From assembly GCA_902363335.1 (NCBI GenBank), contig CABIZV010000005.1, positions 1 through 64,000 on the forward strand: a stretch of DNA of 64,000 bases. Direction: 5' to 3'. This DNA is from Enterobacteriaceae bacterium (GTDB lineage: Bacteria; Pseudomonadota; Gammaproteobacteria; Enterobacterales; Enterobacteriaceae). Position numbers and translations under genes: made by a program. The notes beneath the pieces were generated by a model. It saw nothing but the letters and a program-made list of their open reading frames with translations, was not told the origin of the DNA and did not search any database. Positions 8,954 to 17,972 of the stretch are shown here, in pieces. Position 1 is the stretch's first letter; every line of letters starts with the position of its first letter.

Positions 8954-9634
8954 TTATTCCGGCAGCACCGGCATCCAGTCGATTGGCGCTTCCCCACGCT
9001 GCTGCAGCCATTCATTCGCCTTCACAAAATGGTTGCTGCCAAAGAAACCGCGGTGTGCGGAGAGCGGCGATGGATGCGGTGCTTTCAGCACGCAGTGGCG
9101 CTGGGTATCAATAATGGCGCCTTTTTTCTGCGCGTGCGCTCCCCATAGTAAGAACACCACGCCTTCACGATGCTCATTAATCAGCGCGATCACTTTATCG
9201 GTAAAGGTTTCCCAACCCAGGCTGGCGTGCGAGTGCGCTTGCCCTGCGCGAACGGTCAGCACGGTGTTGAGCAGCAGTACGCCCTGGCGAGCCCAGCTCT
9301 CAAGATAACCGTGGTTAGGGCGCGTAAAACCGGGGATGGTTCCTTCAAGCTCTTTATACATATTTAATAGGGATGGCGGCGTTGCGATACCCGGCTGCAC
9401 GGAGAAAGCCAGACCGTGCGCCTGATTCTGGCCGTGATATGGGTCTTGCCCGAGGATCACGACTTTTACGTCGTTTAACTCGGTGAAGCGAAAGGCGTTA
9501 AAGACATCTTTCTGCGGTGGATAGATAGTGATACCGGACTGGCGCTCGCTGGCAACGGTAGCCAGCGTATTAACGAAGTAAGGTTGTTGTTTTTCAGTCG
9601 CCAGCACATCATGCCAGGTTAAAGGGGTTGTCAT
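8954..9634 (-). CDS. ung: Uracil-DNA glycosylase
   Basis: This enzyme removes uracil from DNA as the first step of base-excision repair. It has 226 residues (E. coli 229). The water-activating motif GQDPYHGQ gives D64 and H67. The DNA-intercalation motif HPSPLSAHRG with its catalytic histidine lies near residue 187. The gene is divergent from grcA and convergent with yfiF. Confidence 0.96.
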   Translation of the reverse strand: MTTPLTWHDVLATEKQQPYFVNTLATVASERQSGITIYPPQKDVFNAFRFTELNDVKVVILGQDPYHGQNQAHGLAFSVQPGIATPPSLLNMYKELEGTIPGFTRPNHGYLESWARQGVLLLNTVLTVRAGQAHSHASLGWETFTDKVIALINEHREGVVFLLWGAHAQKKGAIIDTQRHCVLKAPHPSPLSAHRGFFGSNHFVKANEWLQQRGEAPIDWMPVLPE

Positions 9635-9827
9635 CTCGCTCTCCTGCGAATTTCTATGATGCTAGCTTAACTGCTTCTTTCGTCATCACAAAATCAGATG
9701 GCCTCTTAGAAAGGGGTAGACTTAAAAAAAGTTGAATATTTACAAGGTTTTTTGCTGTTTTTGCATGGCATAACTTGATGCAAAACAAGTATTTCCCCTC
9801 ATGACCACTTTTTAGGTGTGGTTTTTA

Positions 9828-9875
9828 TTGATTTAAATCAAAGAATCAAGGGTGACTGAGGGGTATATATACACT
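9828..9875 (+). promoter_or_regulatory. FNR site and promoter of grcA
   Basis: TTGATTTAAATCAA at 9828-9841 is a perfect match to the FNR consensus TTGAT-N4-ATCAA. A TATATA -10 element lies around 9864-9870, so the FNR centre falls near -40.5, the class II position. This agrees with strong anaerobic induction of grcA in E. coli. It is the main recognisable content of the 318-bp ung-grcA gap. Confidence 0.85.
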
Positions 9876-9952
9876 CAAGCAACAATGGTTTTACCAATTG
9901 GCCGCGAGACGGTCGGTTAAAAACGAATATAAAGAGCCTAGGGAGGCATCAA

Positions 9953-10336
9953 ATGATTACAGGTATCCAGATTACTAAAACGGCTAACAACGACCTGCTG
10001 AACTCATTCTGGCTGCTCGACAGCGAGAAAGGGGAAGCGCGTTGCCTGTGTGCTAAAGGCGGTTATAAAGAAGATGACGTGGTGGCACTGAGCGCGCTGG
10101 GCGACATCGAATACCGTGAAATCCCAGTTGAAGCAAAACCAGAAGTACGCGTTGAAGGTGGTCAGCACCTGAACGTTAACGTTCTGCGTCGCGAAACTCT
10201 GATGGATGCGGTTGAACACCCAGAAAAATACCCGCAGCTGACCATCCGCGTTTCTGGCTATGCCGTACGCTTTAACTCTCTGACCCCAGAACAGCAGCGC
10301 GACGTTATCGCTCGTACTTTCACTGAAAGTCTGTAA
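9953..10336 (+). CDS. grcA: Autonomous glycyl radical cofactor GrcA (YfiD)
   Basis: A 127-residue spare glycyl-radical domain that restores pyruvate formate-lyase after oxygen has cleaved it. The C-terminal motif RVSGYAVRFNSL places the radical glycine at G102. PFL activase would install the radical. A strong AGGGAGG site precedes the ATG. The gene stands alone behind an FNR-dependent promoter. Confidence 0.97.
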   Translation: MITGIQITKTANNDLLNSFWLLDSEKGEARCLCAKGGYKEDDVVALSALGDIEYREIPVEAKPEVRVEGGQHLNVNVLRRETLMDAVEHPEKYPQLTIRVSGYAVRFNSLTPEQQRDVIARTFTESL

Positions 10337-10388
10337 TTTCTCAGGGGTGGGACGTTAACGCGTCAAATTAAGCTGACGCCAGTGAATA

Positions 10389-10424
10389 AATCCCCTCGCA
10401 GGATCTCTGCGGGGGGATTTTTTT
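10389..10424. terminator. Bidirectional terminator between grcA and the PTS gene
   Basis: The stem AATCCCCTCGCAG pairs with CTGCGGGGGGATT around a GATCT loop. Seven T follow on the plus strand. It overlaps the last bases of the convergent PTS gene (stop codon 10423-10425). Confidence 0.75.
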
Positions 10425-11790
10425 ATGGCTTCTGCTCGCGGCCAACCAGCAGGGTGGTGAGCGTGAAAGACAGCACTAGCGCAATGGCGACGCCAGAAAG
10501 GGCGAAGATAAACCACGGGCCGATATACGCGGGCAGGCTGAAGATGCTCGACAAAATATAGCCATACAGGCGCACGCCGAAGAACGCGATAAATGCTGAG
10601 GCGAGAGAACTCGCTATGGTGGCGGTAATAAACGCTTTCTTATATCGCGTCAGCACGCCGAAGAGCGCAGGTTCGGTGATCCCCAGCAATGCTGAGATAG
10701 CGGCGGAGAGGGTGACCGTCCGATTTTCCTTATTCAGACGCCAGATAGCAAAGGTTGCTCCGGCGATGGCCATGTTAGCCATAAACATCATCGGCATGAG
10801 CATATCATAGCCGCGGTCGCTGAAGTTTTGCAGCGCGATAGGCGTCATGGCATGGTGCATGCCGGTAAGAATGGCCACCGGGCGAATCGCTCCGACAACC
10901 AATCCAGCAAAGCTTGCGGATATCCCAAACAATCCTTCAATACACCACGCGAGCATTTTCCCAAGCCAGATGCCGATAGGACCGATAATAACCAGTGCGG
11001 CTAATGCGCCAATAAACAGCGTCAGTGTGGGGGTGAACACCGTTTTCAGTACCTCCGGCATGACTCTGTCCACCGCCTGATGAATGTACTTTAATGCGAG
11101 AATAGAGAAAATCACCGGGATCACGCTTGAGGCATAGTTAAATACCGAAACGGGAATGGCGTTGAGTAACCACAGCGCTGAGACGGCGCCATCCTGATGT
11201 GCCGCCAGCGCTTTTGCCGCGTCAATCAGTGTGGGATACATCAGGCAAGCTGCGACAGCCACGGCCAGATATTCATTGGTTTTGAAGATTTTTGCGGCCG
11301 ACACCGCCAGGAAAAACGGCAGAAAATAAAATACGCCGCTGGCAATCAGGTCGATAATCATCACGGTATCGCTTTTGGTCGATACCAGCTTGAGCGCGAT
11401 GAGACCCGCCAGTAAACCTTTTATCATCCCAGCACCGGCAATCGCCGGAACAATTGGACCAAAGACGCCGGAGACCGTATCCATAAACAGCGACACCAGG
11501 CTCTTGCGCTCTTTCGTTTTTTCGCTGGTGGCCGTCCGGGAATCCGTACCCAACGCGTCCTGGAGTAACTGATACCATCCGTTAACTTTCGGGCCGATGA
11601 TTATCTGAAACTGATCGCTTTGTAACTGAGCACCTAATACGCCGGGCAACTGCTTAATTTCATCGGCGGCAATTTTATTATCATCAACCAAATCAAAGCG
11701 TAGTCGGGTCATACAGTGCCAGACTTTATTAATATTCTCCGGCCCGCCCACCAGATGAATAATCTTGCTGATAGCCTCTTGCGTCCCCAT
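10423..11790 (-). CDS. PTS EIIBC permease, glucose/beta-glucoside superfamily
   Basis: A 455-residue sugar permease that imports and phosphorylates its substrate at the inner membrane. The EIIB domain (about 1-85) has the phosphocysteine C26 in NKVWHCMTRLRF. A linker of about 30 residues follows, then an EIIC domain with about ten hydrophobic segments and the signature GITEPALFG. No EIIA domain is fused and none is encoded nearby, so it probably uses EIIA-Glc (Crr). It is divergent from the dehydratase gene at 12064. The substrate is unknown. K-12 has no equivalent at this position, so it looks like part of an accessory cassette. Confidence 0.85.
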   Translation of the reverse strand: MGTQEAISKIIHLVGGPENINKVWHCMTRLRFDLVDDNKIAADEIKQLPGVLGAQLQSDQFQIIIGPKVNGWYQLLQDALGTDSRTATSEKTKERKSLVSLFMDTVSGVFGPIVPAIAGAGMIKGLLAGLIALKLVSTKSDTVMIIDLIASGVFYFLPFFLAVSAAKIFKTNEYLAVAVAACLMYPTLIDAAKALAAHQDGAVSALWLLNAIPVSVFNYASSVIPVIFSILALKYIHQAVDRVMPEVLKTVFTPTLTLFIGALAALVIIGPIGIWLGKMLAWCIEGLFGISASFAGLVVGAIRPVAILTGMHHAMTPIALQNFSDRGYDMLMPMMFMANMAIAGATFAIWRLNKENRTVTLSAAISALLGITEPALFGVLTRYKKAFITATIASSLASAFIAFFGVRLYGYILSSIFSLPAYIGPWFIFALSGVAIALVLSFTLTTLLVGREQKP

Positions 11791-11930
11791 AACGGCTCCT
11801 GCGACAAGTTTGTTGTGTTATTTGTGTCGCTGAATAGTAAGTAAGCCGCTCAATAAAAACAAACCAATAAAATATGATGATAATCACACTTTGCTCTATA
11901 TAAGGTAATCACTACTAGCGTTTTTCTTAA

Positions 11931-11973
11931 TTGGTACGTTTTTTTAATATAAATGGCGCTATTAACGAACCAA
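11931..11973. promoter_or_regulatory. Candidate operator pair in the divergent PTS/dehydratase gap
   Basis: TTGGTACGTT (11931-11940) and AACGAACCAA (11964-11973) are near-perfect inverted copies, centres 33 bp apart, in an A/T-rich stretch. They lie between the divergent PTS and dehydratase genes. I infer binding by the adjacent GntR-family regulator. The rest of the 273-bp gap is A/T-rich with no gene. Confidence 0.4.
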
Positions 11974-12063
11974 AAAAATTAAATAATAAAAAGGTTTACC
12001 GGCGGCTAAAAATAGGGTGAAGATAATGTCATTCTCATTTTTATTTTCTCCTGGGAGCCGTCT

Positions 12064-13263
12064 GTGAAACCTACGCTAATTACTGCGGTTGATTGCTTTA
12101 TCACCCGCCCCGATCGCCATAATCTGGTCACGGTAAGAGTGACCACCGATAACGGAACGGTAGGGCTCGGCTGTGCAACCTTCCAGCAGCGGCCTCTGGC
12201 GGTGAAAACGCTGGTGGATGAATACCTGCAGCCTCTGTTACTGGGACGCGATGCTAACAACATTGAAGATCTCTGGCAGATGATGAACGTCAACGCATAC
12301 TGGCGTAACGGCCCGCTAATGAATAATGCGATCTCCGGCGTGGATATGGCGCTATGGGATATTAAAGCGCAGCTTGCTGGGATGCCGTTGTATCAATTGC
12401 TGGGCGGGAAATCGCGCGACGCCATTGCGGCTTACACACATGCCAGCGGGGAAACGCCGGAAGAGCTGTTCGTCTCGGTCGATAAATTGCTGGAGCAGGG
12501 CTATCGACATATACGCTGCCAGCTGGGCTTTTACGGCGGTACCGCGCGAGAGATGCAAACGCCGGAAAATCCAACGCCGGGGGCATGGTTCGATCAGGAT
12601 GAATATGTTCGCAACACCGTCGAGATGTTCCGCTTACTCCGCGCGCGCTATGGGCATCGATTCCATATTCTGCATGATGTTCATGAACGCTTATTCCCAC
12701 AGCAGGCCTTGCAGCTGGCAAAACAGCTTGAACCTTATCAGCCGTGGTTTATTGAAGATATTTTATCACCACAGCAAAGCCCGTGGCTGGCGCAGATCCG
12801 CCAGCAGAGCAGCATCCCGCTGGCGATGGGCGAGCTGTTTAACAACCCGGCAGAGTGGCACGATCTCATTGTTAACCGGCAGATTGATTTTATCCGCTGC
12901 CATATCTCACAGATTGGCGGGATTACTCCGGCCCTTAAGCTGGCGGTGCTGTGTCAGGCTTTTGGCGTCCGTCTGGCGTGGCATGGGCCGGGGGATATGA
13001 CGCCAATCGGCGTTGCGGTCAACACGCATCTGAATATTCATCTGCATAACGCGGCTATTCAGGAATATATACCACGCTCGGCGTCTACCGATGCCATATT
13101 CCCCGGCGCGCCGGTGGTCAAAAACGGCTTTATCTACCCGCCGACCGCTCCCGGTATTGGCGTCGGTTTTGATGAAGCGTTGGCACGGAAGAACCCGGTG
13201 GTTTACCGCCCCCATGAGTGGACGCAAAGCCGCCTACCGGACGGCGCTATCCACACGCCGTAA
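12064..13263 (+). CDS. Enolase-superfamily sugar-acid dehydratase, ManD/RspA-like
   Basis: A 399-residue member of the mannonate dehydratase (ManD/RspA) subgroup of the enolase superfamily, which dehydrates aldonic acids to 2-keto-3-deoxy acids. Predicted Mg2+ ligands are D205 (HDVHERLFP), E231 (WFIEDI) and E257 (AMGELF). H207 and H308 (WHGPGD) are likely catalytic. The capping domain is residues 1-115. The segment around R151 and Y157 (IRCQLGFYGG) differs from classical ManD spacing as I remember it, so specificity should not be assumed. The gene is divergent from the EIIBC permease and convergent with the GntR gene. Confidence 0.82.
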   Translation: MKPTLITAVDCFITRPDRHNLVTVRVTTDNGTVGLGCATFQQRPLAVKTLVDEYLQPLLLGRDANNIEDLWQMMNVNAYWRNGPLMNNAISGVDMALWDIKAQLAGMPLYQLLGGKSRDAIAAYTHASGETPEELFVSVDKLLEQGYRHIRCQLGFYGGTAREMQTPENPTPGAWFDQDEYVRNTVEMFRLLRARYGHRFHILHDVHERLFPQQALQLAKQLEPYQPWFIEDILSPQQSPWLAQIRQQSSIPLAMGELFNNPAEWHDLIVNRQIDFIRCHISQIGGITPALKLAVLCQAFGVRLAWHGPGDMTPIGVAVNTHLNIHLHNAAIQEYIPRSASTDAIFPGAPVVKNGFIYPPTAPGIGVGFDEALARKNPVVYRPHEWTQSRLPDGAIHTP

Positions 13264-13264
13264 G

Positions 13265-13984
13265 CTAATCTTGTGATTGCTGACGAAAGGCGAGGTTGTC
13301 GCGGTTATGTGGGATCACGTAGGTGCAGGAATAATTGATATCGATGATATCGCTAATTTCATACACCCGTCCGCCGTCGAGGATCCCACGGTTATTAATG
13401 TGCATGGCCGGGCTGCCCTTTTTACATCCCAGTAAAATAGACTGCTCCCGGTTCACGCTCACGGCGCGATAGCGGGTCAACAGATGAGAAATCGGATGCC
13501 CCTTCTCGAGGACGTACTGCTGTATTGAACGCTCAATGACCTCCTGATTGAGGTCGGGGAAGAGGGCCGCCGGCATCCGCGAGATTTCAATTTGAGTGGC
13601 AACCTCATCGACAAATCGCAGACGGCAAAATTGCCAGATAAAGTCATCCTCGCACAGGCCAAAAATCTGCTGGTCTTCCCGGTCTGGACGCTTTTTATGC
13701 AGGCTTATCAGCCGATAGCGCATCTGATCGAAGCGTTTTTCGGTAATCGAGTTATAGACCAGGGGATTGCTGCGCGTCTGCGCGTTTATCCAGATCCCCG
13801 AGCCTTGCACAATTCTCACGACGCCAATGCTGGCCAGTTTTTCCAGTGCCTGACGAATAGTGAAACGTGAAACGCCGTATTCCTCAGCTAATTGACGTTC
13901 AGGTGGCAGCTTTTGCGCGCCGTCGCTGTGCTGCTGATAAATTTTGCTAAGGAGATCCTGAGTGACAAACTCTTTTTTCTTCAT
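13265..13984 (-). CDS. GntR-family regulator (HutC/UTRA type)
   Basis: A 239-residue transcription factor. The N-terminal winged helix (about 5-70) has the GntR signature LPPERQLAEEYGVSRFTIRQAL. A UTRA ligand-binding domain fills residues 90-235. UTRA regulators usually sense phosphorylated sugars or sugar acids. It converges on the dehydratase gene with one base between the stop codons, so I infer that it controls the PTS/dehydratase pair. The effector is unknown. Confidence 0.85.
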   Translation of the reverse strand: MKKKEFVTQDLLSKIYQQHSDGAQKLPPERQLAEEYGVSRFTIRQALEKLASIGVVRIVQGSGIWINAQTRSNPLVYNSITEKRFDQMRYRLISLHKKRPDREDQQIFGLCEDDFIWQFCRLRFVDEVATQIEISRMPAALFPDLNQEVIERSIQQYVLEKGHPISHLLTRYRAVSVNREQSILLGCKKGSPAMHINNRGILDGGRVYEISDIIDINYSCTYVIPHNRDNLAFRQQSQD

Positions 13985-14011
13985 GGCAGACCGCTCTTAT
14001 CCCTGAATACG

Positions 14012-14040
14012 AAAACGCCGGGAATTTATCCCGGCGTTTG
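14012..14040 (-). terminator. Terminator after srmB
   Basis: The stem AAACGCCGGG (14013-14022) pairs with CCCGGCGTTT (14030-14039) over a 7-base loop. The T run on the minus strand is short (four T). It lies just past the srmB stop codon. Confidence 0.65.
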
Positions 14041-14042
14041 CA

Positions 14043-15374
14043 TTACTCTTTGTTGCTCTGCTCTACAGCATTGCTGCCGCTTGGCTTGCGGCGTTTGCCA
14101 ACGTTCCTGGCATCGCGATGACGTTTCTTCACGCGCGGTTTTTCTTTATCTTTCTCTTTTTGCTCGGCGCGTTTTGCCAGCACTTTCTTCGATGGCTTAC
14201 CGGTCATTTTTTCGCTTGGTGGACGTGTCACAGGACGCAGTCCTTCAATCACGCGAGCCTTTAAAGGTTCTTCAACGTAGCGGCCAATTTTCATCAGCAG
14301 CACGTAGTCGTGAGCTTCAACCAGCGAAATCGCGGTACCTTTACGACCCGCGCGACCGGTACGGCCGATACGGTGCAGGTAGGTGTCGCCGCTGCGTGGC
14401 ATATCGAAGTTGATAACGTGGCTGACGTCAGGAATATCAATCCCGCGCGCGGCAACGTCTGTTGCAACCAGCACGTTAACGCGGCCTTCGGTCAGACGCT
14501 TGATGCCTTCGGTGCGCTTGACCTGCGCCATCTCACCTTCGAGATAGCAGTTGTTGATACCGACCGAACGCAGCTTATCAGCCAGCTCGTGCACACGCTC
14601 ACGCTTGCGCACAAATACGATGGTGCGCGTAGCGTCTTCTTGTTTGAGCAGGTGCTCAAGCAGTTTGAATTTATGGTCGAAGTCATCAGCACGGTAGTAC
14701 CACTGATGAATCTTCTTACGCTCGCGCGTGGACGGGTCAGCGGAGACCTCAACCGGATCTTCTAACAGACGCTCAGCAAAGTCCTTAATCGCATCGCCCT
14801 CAAGCGTTGCGGAGAACAGCAGCGTCTGCTTACGCCAGCGGGTTTCACCGGCGATATGCTCGATATCCTGAGCAAAGCCCAGATCCAGCATGCGGTCCGC
14901 TTCATCAAGGATCAGCGTTTCAACGGCGCGGCAGTCGAAGTTTTCTTCTTTAATGTATTGCATCAAACGACCGGTGGTCGCGACGACAATATCCTGGTTT
15001 TCGCTGAACACTTCGGCGTGATTCATATACGCCACGCCACCGGTGATGGTCGCAATATCCAGTTTAGTATTTTTTGCCAGCTCGCGGGCATGATCGGCGA
15101 CCTGCATCGCCAGTTCACGCGTTGGCGTGAGGATCAAAATGCGCGGCGGGCCGGATTTTTTGCGCGGAAAGTCGAGCAGGTGCTGCAACGCAGGCAGCAA
15201 ATACGCCGCTGTTTTACCGGTGCCGGTTGGCGCAGAACCGAGAACGTCACGTCCTTCGAGCGCAGGCGGGATAGCGGCAGCCTGGATGGCAGTTGGGCGC
15301 GTAAAGCCTTTACTCTGGAGGGCTTCCAGCAGGCTTTCGTCAAGTTCAAGTTCGGAAAAAGTCGTTACAGTCAT
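14043..15374 (-). CDS. srmB: DEAD-box RNA helicase SrmB
   Basis: An ATP-dependent RNA helicase that assists early assembly of the 50S ribosomal subunit. It has 443 residues (E. coli 444). The helicase core shows the Q motif GFTRPTAIQ, Walker A APTGTGKT, DEAD motif LDEADRML, SAT, and motif VI HRIGRTGRAG. The C-terminal 70 residues are lysine/arginine-rich, as expected for RNA binding. It is divergent from trmN6. Confidence 0.96.
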   Translation of the reverse strand: MTVTTFSELELDESLLEALQSKGFTRPTAIQAAAIPPALEGRDVLGSAPTGTGKTAAYLLPALQHLLDFPRKKSGPPRILILTPTRELAMQVADHARELAKNTKLDIATITGGVAYMNHAEVFSENQDIVVATTGRLMQYIKEENFDCRAVETLILDEADRMLDLGFAQDIEHIAGETRWRKQTLLFSATLEGDAIKDFAERLLEDPVEVSADPSTRERKKIHQWYYRADDFDHKFKLLEHLLKQEDATRTIVFVRKRERVHELADKLRSVGINNCYLEGEMAQVKRTEGIKRLTEGRVNVLVATDVAARGIDIPDVSHVINFDMPRSGDTYLHRIGRTGRAGRKGTAISLVEAHDYVLLMKIGRYVEEPLKARVIEGLRPVTRPPSEKMTGKPSKKVLAKRAEQKEKDKEKPRVKKRHRDARNVGKRRKPSGSNAVEQSNKE

Positions 15375-15501
15375 GATTACCTCTGTGTGAGGCGGTGATT
15401 ATAGACGTTACGGCTTTAATCTTCATCTGTTTGTATGGCTATCTGTTCTCGGGTATTGTTCATCATCGAAATATTATCTGGTTTTATCGGCAAGGTCGCA
15501 T

Positions 15502-16242
15502 ATGACGTCTGACTCTAAATCCGTGTTGCGCCGCAACGGATTTACCTTTAAAAATTTTTTTGTGGCTCACGATCGCTGTGCAATGAAAGTTGGCACCGAT
15601 GGCATTTTACTTGGCGCCTGGTCACCGATTGCTCGTGTTAAGCGGGTTCTGGATATTGGCGCCGGGAGTGGGCTGCTGGCATTAATGCTGGCGCAGCGTA
15701 CCGATGAGAGTGTGACAATAGACGCCGTTGAGCTTGATGAAGACGCGGCAGAGCAGGCGCGTGAAAACGTCGCTGAATCTCCGTGGGCGGCGAGAATCCA
15801 GGTTCATACTGCCGATATCCAGCGCTGGGTCGCCGGGCTTACGACCCGCTACAACCTGATCGTCAGCAATCCACCTTACTACGAGCAGGGCGTTGAATGT
15901 TCGACGCCGCAGCGAGAACAGGCTCGTTATACGACCACGCTTGATCATCAGACGCTGCTAACCTGTGCGGCGGACGCCATAACCGAAGACGGTTTCTTCT
16001 GCGTCGTTTTACCCGAAAATATCGGCCAGAGTTTTACCCAGTCAGCGCTATCAATGGGCTGGCATTTGCGATTGCGCACGGATGTTGCGGAAACGGAAGT
16101 CCGTCTGCCGCATCGGGTTCTGCTGGCGTTTTCGCCGAAAGCCGGGGAGTGTTTTAGCGACAGGCTGGTTATTCGTGGGCCAGAGCAGCAGTATTCGGAA
16201 GGTTACACTGCCCTGACCCAGGCGTTCTATTTATTTATGTAA
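15502..16242 (+). CDS. trmN6: tRNA1(Val) adenine37-N6 methyltransferase TrmN6 (YfiC)
   Basis: It methylates N6 of A37 in tRNA1(Val) using S-adenosylmethionine. The 246-residue protein has the SAM-binding motif DIGAGSGLLAL (about residues 51-61) and the N6-adenine catalytic motif NPPYYEQG (about 118-125). The ATG follows an AAGG-type site. Its 3' end overlaps the convergent nadB gene by 16 bp. Confidence 0.95.
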   Translation: MTSDSKSVLRRNGFTFKNFFVAHDRCAMKVGTDGILLGAWSPIARVKRVLDIGAGSGLLALMLAQRTDESVTIDAVELDEDAAEQARENVAESPWAARIQVHTADIQRWVAGLTTRYNLIVSNPPYYEQGVECSTPQREQARYTTTLDHQTLLTCAADAITEDGFFCVVLPENIGQSFTQSALSMGWHLRLRTDVAETEVRLPHRVLLAFSPKAGECFSDRLVIRGPEQQYSEGYTALTQAFYLFM

Positions 16243-17846
16243 GTAGGCGGGGAGAGCACGGACGGGCCCGACTCCGCTAATAAATCTGGATAATCCAGCG
16301 TGTAATGCAGCCCGCGGCTCTCTTTACGCATCATCGCACAGCGAACAATAAGCTCCGCCACCTGCACCAGATTACGCAGCTCCAGCAGATTGTTTGAGAC
16401 GCGAAAACGTGAATAGTATTCGTCGAGCTCCTGCTGTAATAGGGTGATACGGCGCAGAGCGCGCTCCAGTCGTTTGGTGGAGCGCACAATTCCGACGTAA
16501 TCCCACATAAATAGCCGCAGCTCGTGCCAGTTATGCTGTATCACCACCAGCTCATCGGAATGTTCAACCCGGCTTTCATCCCACGCGGGCAGTTTTTCTG
16601 CCGGGTGTTCGTCAGGCATCCGTTTATGAATATCTTCCGCTGCCGACCAACCATAAACCAGACACTCCAGCAGTGAATTAGATGCCATCCGGTTAGCGCC
16701 ATGCAGCCCGGTATAGCTCACTTCACCAATTGCATACAGGCCTTCCACGTCGGTGCGCCCATAGTCGTCGACCATCACGCCGCCGCAGGTATAGTGGGCT
16801 GCGGGCACAATCGGTACTGGCTCTTTGGTGAGGTCGATGCCCAGTCCCATTAATTTTTCATAAATCATCGGGAAGTGCTGACGCACAAAGGCTTCCGGCT
16901 TATGGCTGATGTCCAGATACATACAGTCAACGCCCAGACGCTTCATCTCATGGTCAATTGCGCGAGCCACGATATCACGCGGAGCCAGTTCACCCCGGGC
17001 GTCAAAATCGGACATAAAACGGCTACCATCAGGACGCTTTAAATGCGCGCCTTCGCCACGCAGGGCTTCTGTCAGCAGGAAATTACGCGCCTGAGGATGA
17101 TACAGGGCGGTAGGGTGGAATTGATTAAACTCGAGATTCGCCACACGGCAACCTGCCCGCCAGGCCATAGCAATACCGTCCCCGGAGGAAATATCCGGGT
17201 TCGTGGTGTATTGATACACCTTCGATGCGCCACCAGTTGCCAGCACCACCGATTTTGCCGCACAGGTTTCAACCTTCTCTTTATTACGATCCCAGATCCA
17301 CGCGCCGACCACGCGGCGGGGCCCCGGCAAGCCTATTTTATCCGAGACAATCAGATCAACGGCATTACTGCGCTCAAGCACCCGAATATTCGGGTGCTTG
17401 AGCGCTTTGCTGACCAGCGTGTTTTCCACCTCACGCCCGGTGGCATCGGCGGCATGTAAAATGCGGCGATGGCTGTGTCCGCCTTCGCGGGTTAAATGAT
17501 AGCTTTCTTCGCCGTTTGCCTGCACGTGAGTATCAAACAGCACTCCCTGGTCGATAAGCCACTGCACGCAATGCCGGGCGTTGCTGGCGACAAACGAAAC
17601 CGCTTGTCTGTCACAAATACCGGCACCAGCAATTAACGTATCCTCAATATGCGAGTCAATACTGTCGGTTTCGTCGAAAACGGCAGCAATTCCCCCTTGA
17701 GCGTAGAAGGTCGAGCCTTCGCTAATGGGGCCTTTGCTTAACACGATAACTGAACTGTGCTCAGCAAGACGCAGCGCCAGCGACAAACCGGCAGCACCGC
17801 TACCGACGATCAGGACATCACAGGAAAGTTCTGGAAGTGAGTTCAT
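16227..17846 (-). CDS. nadB: L-aspartate oxidase
   Basis: This FAD enzyme oxidises L-aspartate to iminoaspartate in the first step of de novo NAD synthesis. It has 539 residues (E. coli 540). The N-terminal dinucleotide-binding motif is VLIVGSGAAGLSLAL, followed by the flavoprotein motif YAQGGIAAV. The segment HPTALYHPQARNFLLTEALRGEGA is characteristic of L-aspartate oxidases. The gene is monocistronic and divergent from rpoE, with a NadR box in its promoter. Confidence 0.97.
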   Translation of the reverse strand: MNSLPELSCDVLIVGSGAAGLSLALRLAEHSSVIVLSKGPISEGSTFYAQGGIAAVFDETDSIDSHIEDTLIAGAGICDRQAVSFVASNARHCVQWLIDQGVLFDTHVQANGEESYHLTREGGHSHRRILHAADATGREVENTLVSKALKHPNIRVLERSNAVDLIVSDKIGLPGPRRVVGAWIWDRNKEKVETCAAKSVVLATGGASKVYQYTTNPDISSGDGIAMAWRAGCRVANLEFNQFHPTALYHPQARNFLLTEALRGEGAHLKRPDGSRFMSDFDARGELAPRDIVARAIDHEMKRLGVDCMYLDISHKPEAFVRQHFPMIYEKLMGLGIDLTKEPVPIVPAAHYTCGGVMVDDYGRTDVEGLYAIGEVSYTGLHGANRMASNSLLECLVYGWSAAEDIHKRMPDEHPAEKLPAWDESRVEHSDELVVIQHNWHELRLFMWDYVGIVRSTKRLERALRRITLLQQELDEYYSRFRVSNNLLELRNLVQVAELIVRCAMMRKESRGLHYTLDYPDLLAESGPSVLSPPTYINK

Positions 17847-17852
17847 TAGCTT

Positions 17853-17870
17853 TGTTTAATTTACTAAACA
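17853..17870 (-). promoter_or_regulatory. NadR box upstream of nadB
   Basis: TGTTTAATTTACTAAACA is an exact TGTTTA-N6-TAAACA palindrome, the NadR operator consensus. It ends 7 bp before the nadB start codon. NAD-bound NadR would repress nadB. Confidence 0.85.
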
Positions 17871-17972
17871 CGGTTGTGGCAGAGTAGCACTATAAAAGCC
17901 ATGTGGGCAGGGTTTTTTTACACTAAGGTTGTAATGACTAAACAGTAAGAGCAAAACAGCAGGCTGATTGTT

